Assembly (NCBI GenBank): GCA_021205045.1
Contig: JAJPYH010000112.1
Location: forward strand, 2,909-11,579
Source: Lachnospiraceae bacterium
GTDB taxonomy: Bacteria; Bacillota; Clostridia; Lachnospirales; Lachnospiraceae
Length of the DNA stretch: 8,671 nucleotides
Direction: 5' to 3'
This document shows positions 1 to 5,938 of the stretch, piece by piece. Below the pieces are notes generated by a model. That model saw nothing but the letters and a program-made list of their open reading frames with translations, was not told the origin of the DNA and did not search any database. The translations under genes were made by a program, and so were the position numbers. Within the stretch, counting starts at the first letter, position 1, and every line of letters starts with the position of its first letter.

Positions 1-1145
1 CGAATGAGAAGGCCTATGCGGAGCGTGAGCAGGTAGAGGCAAAGATAGAACGGATGACAAACTGTCTTAAGAAACAGAAAGGGAAAAAGTTCACCCCGGG
101 TGAGGGATTAGCAAAGTATTTCCGCTTTGAAATATATGAGGAAGACGGTACTTTTCTGTATGCACGGGAAAGAGCGGATGTGATTGAGGAGGAACTTTCC
201 CTGTGTGGATATTTTGTAATTGTTACATCGAAGGAAATGACCGCAGAAGAGGCGCTTGAAATCTATAAAAGCCGGGACGCTTCGGAAAAACTGTTCCGCG
301 GAGACAAGAGTTATCTTGGGAATGGAGCCCTGCGGGTTCAGACGGACAGACGTGCGCTTGCAAAAATATTCATAGAGTTTGTGGCACTGATCGTCCGCAG
401 CAGGATGTATGTGTTGCTGAAGAATGAAATGGAAACGCTTGATAAAAAGCCGAACTATATGACGGTTCCGGCGGCAATCCGGGAGTTGGAAAAGATTGAA
501 ATGATCAAAGGCTTTGACGGTCGGTACCGTCTGGATCATGCGGTTACAAAAACCCAGAAAACGATACTAAAGGCGTTCGGGATGGATAACAATTATGTCA
601 GGAAGAAAGCGGCAGATCTGGGTGATTTGATAGCAAAATATGGTGATGGGAAGGAAAGCGAGGGCAAAAACAATGGCGAGGACAAGAAAAAACTGTCAAT
701 TGAAGAAGAGATAGAAAGACAGGAAGCAGCGGTAGAGAAATCAAAAGCAAAGTATGATGCTGATGTAAAGAAGCTGAAAGATCTGCTTGCCAAGCTCTGC
801 CTTCTGATTGATCCGGCGCGGATGGACAGTGAGTTGTCCGAAACGGTTATGGAATGGCTGAAGATGCACCAGAGAATGGAAAATGGAGAGCTTACGAAAG
901 AGGAGTACAATATGTGGAGATATAATGCTCCTGATAATACTGATATAGCTGCGATTGCAAAAGGCTCTCGTGTGGAATTACAGGATGATTTGAAGACCGT
1001 CTGGGAACGTGCAAATGATCTGGAGCTTGAATACGAAATTCTGATATCGCCTACAGTCATCCCAGTGGATGAGTTCGAGCGTTATAAGAATGATCTTCCA
1101 TATTACAGAAATATTGACACCGAGGGGATTTTGATAGATGGATGA
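1..1145 (+). CDS. IS4-superfamily (IS1634-like) DDE transposase, 5'-partial, with an in-frame chimeric C-terminus
   Basis: The reading frame is open at the window start (codons from base 3), so this is the C-terminal part of a larger protein. The classic IS4-superfamily motif Y-(2)-R-(3)-E-(6)-K is present: Tyr at 264, Arg at 273, the catalytic Glu codon at 285-287 and Lys at 306-308, in YKSRDASEKLFRGDK. A helical segment typical of the end of IS1634-type transposases follows, up to about base 650. Beyond that the protein does not look like transposase. A charged, probably coiled-coil stretch (about 660-800) leads to a segment I cannot place (about 800-935). The last ~67 residues (from 942) resemble the tail of an MNT-type nucleotidyltransferase. 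The first two DDE acids lie outside the window. No terminal inverted repeat was found after the stop. I infer a dead, fused copy; a full-length transposase with an unusual extension is the alternative. Confidence 0.75.
   Translation, partial: NEKAYAEREQVEAKIERMTNCLKKQKGKKFTPGEGLAKYFRFEIYEEDGTFLYARERADVIEEELSLCGYFVIVTSKEMTAEEALEIYKSRDASEKLFRGDKSYLGNGALRVQTDRRALAKIFIEFVALIVRSRMYVLLKNEMETLDKKPNYMTVPAAIRELEKIEMIKGFDGRYRLDHAVTKTQKTILKAFGMDNNYVRKKAADLGDLIAKYGDGKESEGKNNGEDKKKLSIEEEIERQEAAVEKSKAKYDADVKKLKDLLAKLCLLIDPARMDSELSETVMEWLKMHQRMENGELTKEEYNMWRYNAPDNTDIAAIAKGSRVELQDDLKTVWERANDLELEYEILISPTVIPVDEFERYKNDLPYYRNIDTEGILIDG
936..1145 (+). pseudogene. C-terminal relic of an MNT-type nucleotidyltransferase, fused in frame to the transposase
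   Basis: The last ~67 residues of the upstream frame begin DIAAIAKGSR, then run through a helix and end with ISPTVIPVDEFERYKNDLPY and YRNIDTEGI. This is the pattern of the C-terminal half of stand-alone MNT nucleotidyltransferases, where an acidic strand is followed by a long helix, a strand ending in a V-I pair and a final 'FYRN..REG' motif. The N-terminal catalytic G-S signature and the normal D-x-D spacing are absent, so it cannot be an active transferase. MNT proteins are the antitoxin partners of HEPN toxins, and a second toxin-antitoxin module (AbiE) lies directly downstream. I infer an old recombination that left this tail behind. Family recognition is by eye only. Confidence 0.5.
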
Positions 1146-1231
1146 TGAAATCAAAAGGAGATGGAATTAGTAGGGATGTTTTTACGTTCCATGAGAACTC
1201 GATTGTTGTCACCATTCCTTTTGCTGTATAA
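1142..1231 (+). pseudogene. Short out-of-frame relic resembling the end of an AlbA_2-type ATP-binding protein
   Basis: Starting at two adjacent ATG codons that overlap the transposase stop, a 29-codon frame reads MMKSKGDGISRDVFTFHE and ends NSIVVTIPFAV before a TAA at 1229. The ending, an 'F.F..N.I.VT.PF' strand pair, looks like the last residues of RecG-like/AlbA_2 ATP-binding proteins. There is no promoter or separate ribosome site, so expression is unlikely. Together with the MNT tail it suggests several gene ends were stitched together here. The family assignment is tentative. Confidence 0.35.
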
Positions 1232-1277
1232 ATCCTGATCTGTATGGGAATACTATAAACACAACTCTCGAAGTCTA

Positions 1278-1317
1278 TTGAAAAATTGTCCCGAATAATA
1301 TATAATATTCGGGACAA
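1278..1317 (+). promoter_or_regulatory. AbiE promoter inside a near-perfect 32-bp palindromic operator
   Basis: A -35 TTGAAA (1278-1283) is separated by exactly 17 bp from a perfect -10 TATAAT (1301-1306). The -10 lies in the centre of a palindrome with perfect 11-bp arms, TTGTCCCGAAT at 1286/1287-1296 and ATTCGGGACAA at 1307-1317, and an AT-rich centre with a single mismatched pair. AbiEi antitoxins are known to bind inverted repeats in their own promoter and repress it, so this is very likely the autoregulatory operator. A repressor here would cover the spacer and the -10 and block polymerase. The antitoxin's ribosome site AAGGAGG (1318-1324) starts right after the right arm. Confidence 0.85.
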
Positions 1318-1332
1318 AAGGAGGTAAGTAAA

Positions 1333-1977
1333 GTGGCGAATGGATATTCCAGGCGGATTCAGGAACGGATTGGAGCAGCGGCAGAAGGAACTGTTTTTGT
1401 CAGTTCTGATTTTGCGGATATTGCTGATACGGAAACCATAAGACGGAACCTGAACCGGCTTACACAAGCAGGTACGCTCCGGCGGATTTTGAAAGGTGTT
1501 TATGAGAAGCCGGAATACAGCGAAATGCTGAAAGAATATGTAGCGGCAGATCCGGAGGCGGTAGCAAAGGCGTTGGCCCGGAACTACCACTGGACGATTG
1601 CCCCCTGTGGGAATACGGCGCTGAACCTGTTAGGGCTTTCCACGCAGGTAACAGCGGTATGGTCCTATATCAGCGACGGCCCATATAAGACTTATGAGTG
1701 GAATTCAACAAAGCTGGAATTTAAGCACAGGACCAACAAGGAGATCACGGGCCTTTCTTATATGACGATTCTGGTGATTCAGGCATTGAAAACTTTGGGG
1801 AAAACAAATGTCACTTCCAAAACGATCCAGACGCTTCGCTCCCGGCTGAATGAGGACGATAAAACCGCTATGCTAAGAGAGGCGGCAGAATCTACGGACT
1901 GGGTTTACAATGCGATACGGCAGATTGCAGGGAGGTACAATAGAGATGAAAAACATTGCAAGATTTTCAGACAATGA
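1333..1977 (+). CDS. abiEi: AbiEi-type antitoxin (DUF6088-like), type IV toxin-antitoxin system
   Basis: This 214-residue protein is the antitoxin of an AbiE pair. The N-terminal ~60 residues form a winged helix-turn-helix, with the recognition segment ending RRNLNRLTQAGTLRRILKGV (37-56) followed by a Tyr, the layout of AbiEi and DUF6088 proteins that bind their own promoter. The rest is the C-terminal antitoxin domain, including a W-T-I-A-P-C-G-N-T-A-L stretch near 87-97. The start is GTG at 1333; no in-frame ATG lies nearby, and AAGGAGG sits 8 bases upstream. The gene follows a strong promoter within a palindromic operator and overlaps the toxin gene by 32 bases, which implies translational coupling. 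In type IV systems the antitoxin counteracts the toxin's effect without a stable complex with it. The family call is strong; the DUF number is recalled, not searched. Confidence 0.85.
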   Translation: MANGYSRRIQERIGAAAEGTVFVSSDFADIADTETIRRNLNRLTQAGTLRRILKGVYEKPEYSEMLKEYVAADPEAVAKALARNYHWTIAPCGNTALNLLGLSTQVTAVWSYISDGPYKTYEWNSTKLEFKHRTNKEITGLSYMTILVIQALKTLGKTNVTSKTIQTLRSRLNEDDKTAMLREAAESTDWVYNAIRQIAGRYNRDEKHCKIFRQ

Positions 1978-2944
1978 TAAGCGGGTGCTGTTCCGTAACA
2001 CAGCAGATAAGATGGGGCTCAACGATGCCATTGTGGAAAAAGATTTTTGGGTATGCTTTACTCTGGATTATCTGTTCCACCGTTCCCTTTGGAAAGATTC
2101 GATTACCTTTAAGGGCGGCACCAGCCTGTCGAAAGCCTTTCGCCTGATCAGCCGGTTTTCCGAAGATATTGACCTGATCCTGGATTGGCGGGTTTTAGGA
2201 TATGGCAGAGAGGAACCCTGGGAGAAACGTTCCAACACGAAGCAGGACGCTTTCAACAAAGAGGCCAATGCACGGGCGGAGGTCTTTCTGGCAGAAACCT
2301 TCTGCCCCGCAATCAAAGAAGGATTGTCTCAGGAGCTTGGGCGTGAAGCTGACATTCACATGGACGAGGAAGAAAAGCAGACGGTTATTTTTGCCTACCC
2401 CCAATTATTTACCAATGTGGGAACCTTGCAGGTAATCCGGCTGGAAATCGGCGCACTTGCCGCATGGACGCCGGCAAAGTCTGCGGAGATTACGCCGTAT
2501 GTCGCAGAATATTACCCTGATATGTTTAAGCAGAAAGGAACGGATATTCTGACAGTTGCCCCGGAACGGACTTTTTGGGAAAAAGCTACGATCCTGCACC
2601 ATGAGGCCAACAGGCCGGAACATCTGGAAATGCCGCAGCGGTATTCCAGGCATTATTACGATTTGTACCGCATGGCTATGACTCCGGTAAAAGAAGCTGC
2701 TTTTTCTCAACCTGACCTGCTGAAGAAAGTTGTGGATTTCAAAATGAAATTTTATCCCAGGGCATGGGCGAAGTACCCAGAGGCTGTGCCAGGCACCTTA
2801 AAGTTGATTCCGCCAGAATATCGGTTCGCAGCATTAGAGGCGGATTACGATTCTATGAAGGATATGCTGTATGGTGATATACCTGCATTTGATACTGTCA
2901 TAGCGGCAGTCCGGGAACTGGAAAAAGAAATCAATACCCTGTAA
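1946..2944 (+). CDS. abiEii: AbiEii/AbiGii-family nucleotidyltransferase toxin
   Basis: A 332-residue DUF1814-type nucleotidyltransferase, the toxin of the AbiE pair. Seen in the sequence: motif I KGGTSLSK (56-63), the metal-binding acid pair in FSEDIDL (Asp74, Asp76), and the later conserved ERTFWEKATILHHE block (207-220) with the Lys of the nucleotide-binding site. Family members are cytoplasmic NTP-dependent transferases; characterised relatives (MenT) modify tRNA acceptor ends and stop translation. The start is taken as ATG 1946, which has AGGGAGG (1929-1935) at a 10-base spacing. An upstream in-frame ATG at 1910 lies deep inside the antitoxin and has no such site. The length is normal and all motifs are intact, so it should be active. 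Expected role: phage-triggered growth arrest, or addiction of the surrounding mobile DNA. Confidence 0.9.
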   Translation: MKNIARFSDNDKRVLFRNTADKMGLNDAIVEKDFWVCFTLDYLFHRSLWKDSITFKGGTSLSKAFRLISRFSEDIDLILDWRVLGYGREEPWEKRSNTKQDAFNKEANARAEVFLAETFCPAIKEGLSQELGREADIHMDEEEKQTVIFAYPQLFTNVGTLQVIRLEIGALAAWTPAKSAEITPYVAEYYPDMFKQKGTDILTVAPERTFWEKATILHHEANRPEHLEMPQRYSRHYYDLYRMAMTPVKEAAFSQPDLLKKVVDFKMKFYPRAWAKYPEAVPGTLKLIPPEYRFAALEADYDSMKDMLYGDIPAFDTVIAAVRELEKEINTL

Positions 2945-3128
2945 CAACTACATAGTCATTTATCTGCAGTCAGTTTTTCAATTCAGGAACAAGCGTGAAA
3001 GTCAAAATGACTATTCCAGATAAGCCGAACAGCAAGAATCAAAAGTATGTAAAAGTTTGATCAGATAGTTTCCTCATCGTGATCGGAAGATATCCAGGAT
3101 CTGGCGACGCCTTACTGCCCCATTTTTT

Positions 3129-3460
3129 ACTGTTAATGAGGTGGGCAAAACGGAAGCAGATTTCGCAAGAATCCTTTAAAATCAAGGGAAAACGCCTCTA
3201 AAAAAGGCCTAATACGGCCTCAAAGCGGCTCGTCGCGCTCCGCAGTTCAGCAAGCGTTAATCGACCGGAAAAGAAATGGCTTAAATGCCCGGGAATCCTT
3301 TATTTTCAAGGCTTCCCGGGCTTTTTCTATGTCCGAAAAAAGTTTGTCGGCGCTGTCCCGATTTGTCCTAATTTGACATCGTTTGTCCTGAAAATTACTG
3401 TTAATGAAGTGGTCAAATTGCCAAAATCGAGGAAAAACTGTTAATTTGGTGGTCAAATTC
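3129..3460 (+). repeat. Three imperfect direct repeats, probable orphan IS terminus (IS21-like)
   Basis: Three same-orientation copies start with ACTGTTAAT: 3129-3149 (ACTGTTAATGAGGTGGGCAAA), 3397-3420 (ACTGTTAATGAAGTGGTCAA, then ATTG) and 3437-3460 (ACTGTTAATTTGGTGGTCAA, then ATTC). Copies 2 and 3 match at about 20 of 23 bases and begin exactly 40 bases apart. Multiple short direct repeats just inside an end, with a TG-starting sequence, are the known organisation of IS21-family termini, where the transposase binds. No istA or istB gene is in the window, so this would be a solo or remnant end. The repeats are certain; the IS family is inferred. Confidence 0.6.
3287..3326 (+). terminator. Rho-independent terminator
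   Basis: The 9-bp GC-rich arms GCCCGGGAA (3287-3295) and TTCCCGGGC (3313-3321) are perfect. After one mismatch the stem continues with CCTT (3297-3300) paired to AAGG (3308-3311), closing a 7-base loop. TTTTT (3322-3326) follows at once. It would end plus-strand transcripts. It is about 340 bases beyond the toxin gene, so it may belong to the vanished element rather than to the AbiE operon. Confidence 0.75.
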
Positions 3461-3489
3461 AACGCCTTGGATTGGTTTACAATTCAGAG

Positions 3490-3519
3490 TTTACAGCAGA
3501 ACAAAAAAGAATGTACAAT
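3490..3519 (+). promoter_or_regulatory. Candidate promoter of the first LysR gene
   Basis: TTTACA (3490-3495) and TACAAT (3514-3519) are separated by 18 bp, about 60 bases before the LysR start. A short dyad, CTATTC (3537-3542) and GAATAG (3550-3555), lies downstream in the leader and could be an operator half-site pair. The promoter begins only 30 bases after the last IS-like repeat, so the element end may have supplied or reshaped it. Confidence 0.5.
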
Positions 3520-3577
3520 AGCAATATCGAAAACTGCTATTCTTCTGATGAATAGTAAAACCAGAGGGAGGGAAACC

Positions 3578-4422
3578 ATGCTGAATCTATATGAACTGGA
3601 GCAGCTTGCTGCATTCGCCAGATATGGTACCTTATCAAAGGCAGCGGAGGAACTGCGCATCTCTCAACCCACCTTAACCCGCAGAATGCACCATCTGGAG
3701 GAGGAGTTTGGTGTTTCTTTGTTTGTCCATGGGAAGAACTGGCTTTCACTCAATGAGACAGGGATGAAAGCAGTCGAATATGCCAATACACTTTTGTCAG
3801 ATGTGGAAGACGCAGTGATACAGGTACGCCGCTTTGACCAAAGCCTGCGTACAATTCTGGTAGAGTCCTGCGCTCCGGCCCCGCTTTGGAGTCTGCTTCC
3901 TGCTCTTTCGGATCAGTTTTCGGATAAAACGATTTCCTCCCGGCTCACAGAAGTTTCGCTGATTTTAAGCCGGGTAAAGGATAAGGCCTGCGAAATCGGT
4001 ATTCTGCCCTATCCGGCTGAGGATGAGGATGTTGTAAGTGTTCCGTTTATCCGGGAGGAGCTGTCTGTCTGCCGCCCGATCACGCGCTGGCAAGCTGCTC
4101 TTCCATCACATTGGAAATGCTGAACGGATACAACTGTCTGCTAAAATCAGACATCGGTTTCTGGAGTGATTTGTGCCATAAAACGATGTCAGCATCCCGA
4201 TTCCTGGTGCAGGCGGATGAGTTTGAGTTTCGGGAGCTGGCGAGAACATCTACGCTGCCTTATTTTGTCACAAACCTTGCATTAACAGAAGACTTTGTGA
4301 CTTACCGAAAAGTCATACCGGTTTCCGATTCGGAAGCTAACGTCATGTTTCACATGATTTTCCGCGAAGAAAATTCGGAATATCTAAAAATTTCTCAACG
4401 GATTGCAAGAAACAATATATGA
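3578..4422 (+). pseudogene. LysR-family transcriptional regulator, frameshifted at a CTGT tandem repeat
   Basis: The N-terminal part (3578-4075) carries a LysR winged helix-turn-helix: FARYGTLSKAAEELRISQPT followed by LTRRMHHLEEEFGVSLF. The C-terminal part (from about 4078) continues the effector-binding domain one frame over, starting DHALASCSS and ending at the TGA of 4420-4422. The break lies at CTGTCTGTCTG (4061-4071). Adding back one CTGT unit restores an uninterrupted frame reading ELSVCLPPDHALAS, which fits the conserved LysR 'LP.DHPLA' motif exactly, and gives a 282-residue protein of normal family length. The start is ATG 3578 with GGGAGG just upstream; the reading frame extends further 5' only through the IS-like repeats. 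As written the product stops at 4123 and keeps DNA binding but half an effector domain. It may be a true slippage mutation or an assembly error. Target genes are unknown. Confidence 0.85.
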
Positions 4423-4461
4423 GCATTCTTTGCTTAAGAACCTGAAACGAGGAGGTAACCT

Positions 4462-5355
4462 ATGGAAATTCGAGTACTTCGCTATTTTCTCACCGTCGCC
4501 CGTGAAGGCGGAATCGACCGGGCAGCGGATATTTTACATATTACGCAGCCAACCTTAAGCCGCCAGCTTGCTTCGCTTGAGGAAGAAGTTGGTGTAAAAC
4601 TGTTTGAACGGGGTGCCAGAAAAATCACTCTGACCAATGAAGGCATCCTGCTGCGCCGCAGAGCGGAGGAAATCCTTTCCCTTGTGGACAGGACACAGAA
4701 AGAACTGATCGAACAAAATGAACTGATTGAAGGTCGTGTCGTGATTGGCTGTGGGGAAATGGCAGCAGTCGGGCTTCTGCCCAAGATCATCGCTTCTTTC
4801 CATGAAAAATATCCCCAGGTTACCTACGATATCTTTACAGCAAATGCGGATGTTGTGAAAGAGCAGATGGAACAGGGGCTGATAGATATTGGAATCCTGC
4901 TTGAGCCGATTGATATCGAGACGTTTGATTTCCTGCGGCTAAAGCATCAGGAACGCTGGGTGCTTCTGATGAGGCCGGATGATCCGCTTGCCGCAAAAGA
5001 GGCGGTTTCTCCAGAAGACTTGAAAGGGAAGCCTCTGATTCTGCCGGCCCGTGCCAATGTACGTAACGAAGTATCCAACTGGTTTGGTGACACATTTTCA
5101 CAGGCGCAGGTGCTGTTCACAAGCAATCTGGCGACAAATGGTGCCCTGATGGTGCAGGCGGGTCTGGGATATTCCATCATCATTGAAGGTGCCATTCCCT
5201 TCTGGGATGAAAAGAAAATCGTCAGCCGTCCGCTTTCTCCGGAAATTCACTCGGACAGTGTATTTGCATGGAAACGGAGCCAGCCGCTGACTCCGGCAGT
5301 GGAAAGGTTTGTGAAGGAGATGAGGTTTCTTTTGACAGCTTCTGCTGATTGGTGA
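4462..5355 (+). CDS. LysR-family transcriptional regulator
   Basis: An intact 297-residue LysR regulator. Residues 1-60 are the winged helix-turn-helix, with the core FLTVAREGGIDRAADILHIT then QPTLSRQLASLEEEVGVKLF. A linker helix follows, and from about residue 90 the two-lobed effector-binding domain begins (GRVVIGCGEMAAVGLLPKII). The start is ATG 4462 with GAGGAGG (4449-4455) 6 bases upstream. It begins 39 bases after the damaged LysR gene, with no terminator between them, and could share its transcript. A strong promoter with a LysR-type dyad lies immediately downstream, ahead of the oxidoreductase genes, so this protein is the likely regulator of that operon. Its effector cannot be read from sequence; LysR regulators of similar small-enzyme operons often respond to quinones, aromatics or redox stress. 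Confidence 0.93.
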   Translation: MEIRVLRYFLTVAREGGIDRAADILHITQPTLSRQLASLEEEVGVKLFERGARKITLTNEGILLRRRAEEILSLVDRTQKELIEQNELIEGRVVIGCGEMAAVGLLPKIIASFHEKYPQVTYDIFTANADVVKEQMEQGLIDIGILLEPIDIETFDFLRLKHQERWVLLMRPDDPLAAKEAVSPEDLKGKPLILPARANVRNEVSNWFGDTFSQAQVLFTSNLATNGALMVQAGLGYSIIIEGAIPFWDEKKIVSRPLSPEIHSDSVFAWKRSQPLTPAVERFVKEMRFLLTASADW

Positions 5356-5371
5356 TGCGGACTAACAGGTT

Positions 5372-5386
5372 ATGCTTTCAGAGCAT
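5372..5386 (+). promoter_or_regulatory. Candidate LysR recognition site (T-N11-A dyad)
   Basis: The inverted repeat ATGCT-TTCAG-AGCAT contains the LysR consensus T-N11-A (T at 5373, A at 5385). Its centre lies about 67 bases before the start point predicted from the promoter at 5411-5439, where LysR recognition sites normally sit. It lies 16 bases after the intact LysR gene. The dyad is short, so function is inferred. Confidence 0.5.
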
Positions 5387-5410
5387 GAATGAGCGATTGA
5401 AAATAAGTAT

Positions 5411-5439
5411 TTGATTAGAGAACGTTTCTTCCATACAAT
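5411..5439 (+). promoter_or_regulatory. Promoter of the MATE-ABM / CMD-cupin / lipoprotein run
   Basis: TTGATT (5411-5416), a 17-bp spacer, and TACAAT (5434-5439) form a good sigma-A promoter, about 45 bases before the first start codon. No terminator lies between the next three genes, so it probably drives them all. Confidence 0.65.
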
Positions 5440-5483
5440 AGGGAAAGGCCGGGGATAAAGTATTTCTCGTGCAGGAGGAAGAA

Positions 5484-5924
5484 ATGGAAAACTCAGTTTA
5501 TAATAAAGAAGAAAACAGGATGGGAACGATGCCCGTACCGCGGCTGGTGATTCAGACAGGCGTTCCTCTCATGCTTTCGCTGTTGATAAATTCACTGTAT
5601 AATTTTGTAGACAGTATATTTGTGGCCAGACTATCCGAGGATGCATTGACGGCTGTATCGCTTTCCTCACCGGTGCAGACGATGATGGCAGCCCTGGGCT
5701 GCGGAATTGCGGTAGGATTAAATGCAGTCATGGAAGAGCCGGAGACGGTGCTGCTCATTGATGCCTGGAAAGATCAGGCCGCGATTGATGCGCATCATGC
5801 TTCTCCTATGATGGGGAAAATCTCCGAATTAAGAGAAAAATACGACCTCCACATGGAGGTGGAACGATATGTTTCAGATGTGGACGGACTGCCCAATGAA
5901 GATATGAAATTTATCAGAAATTAG
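5484..5924 (+). CDS. Chimera: N-terminus of a MATE transporter joined to the C-terminus of an ABM (YgiN-like) monooxygenase
   Basis: This 146-residue frame joins two unrelated families. Residues 1-82 are the start of a MATE efflux transporter: the amphipathic lead MGTMPVPRLVIQTGVPLMLS, then NSLYNFVDSIFVARLSEDAL and a second hydrophobic segment that ends at GLNAV, only two of the usual twelve membrane helices. From Met83 (codon 5730) the sequence is the tail of an antibiotic-biosynthesis-monooxygenase domain: ETVLLIDAWKDQAAIDAHHA, then SPMMGKISELREKYDLHMEV and a final YVSDVDGLPNEDMKFIRN. The usual ~35 N-terminal residues of the ABM fold are missing. The start is ATG 5484 with AGGAGG (5473-5478); an in-frame GTG at 5469 lies upstream of that site and is rejected. 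The gene ends 14 bases before the next one. I infer a deletion that fused two adjacent genes in frame. Neither activity is likely to survive. Confidence 0.85.
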   Translation: MENSVYNKEENRMGTMPVPRLVIQTGVPLMLSLLINSLYNFVDSIFVARLSEDALTAVSLSSPVQTMMAALGCGIAVGLNAVMEEPETVLLIDAWKDQAAIDAHHASPMMGKISELREKYDLHMEVERYVSDVDGLPNEDMKFIRN

Positions 5925-5938
5925 AACGGAGGAATAGT

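Larger units (their letters stand above)
2945..3577. other. Gene-free region of mobile-element debris
   Basis: No convincing gene lies in these ~630 bases. Besides the terminator and repeats listed separately, it contains a perfect 10-bp inverted repeat, ATAGTCATTT (2952-2961) and AAATGACTAT (3005-3014), about 43 bases apart. A 21-codon frame from GTG 2994 to a TGA at 3057-3059 includes MTIPDKPNSKNQKYVKV, which I cannot assign. A GC-rich structured stretch (about 3190-3245) includes the hairpin AGGCC-TAATAC-GGCCT (3205-3220). A minus-strand frame (3247-3462) reads across the terminator and repeats and looks non-coding. TTTGTC recurs at 3343, 3362 and 3382, a spacing of 19-20 bases. The whole block looks like remains of insertion-sequence ends. 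Confidence 0.6.

Noticed and set aside
593..1060. 155-codon minus-strand open frame opposite the transposase chimera
   Set aside because: Serine/phenylalanine-rich composition typical of the antisense of a charged coiled-coil gene; no ribosome site or recognisable domain.
1910..1945. Upstream ATG start for the AbiEii toxin
   Set aside because: No ribosome site there; ATG 1946 has AGGGAGG at good spacing and starts the conserved sequence.
3343..3460. CRISPR array
   Set aside because: The TTTGTC and ACTGTTAAT repeats are too few, too short and unevenly spaced, and no cas genes are present.
3247..3462. 71-codon minus-strand frame across the terminator and repeats
   Set aside because: It reads through a terminator hairpin and the IS-like repeats, with no domain; a by-product of repeat sequence.
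3404..3577. N-terminal extension of the first LysR protein
   Set aside because: It translates IS-like repeat and promoter sequence; LysR homology and the ribosome site fix the start at 3578.
4061..4123. Programmed ribosomal frameshift in the first LysR gene
   Set aside because: No slippery heptamer or downstream stem; loss of a CTGT unit explains the break exactly and restores the conserved motif.
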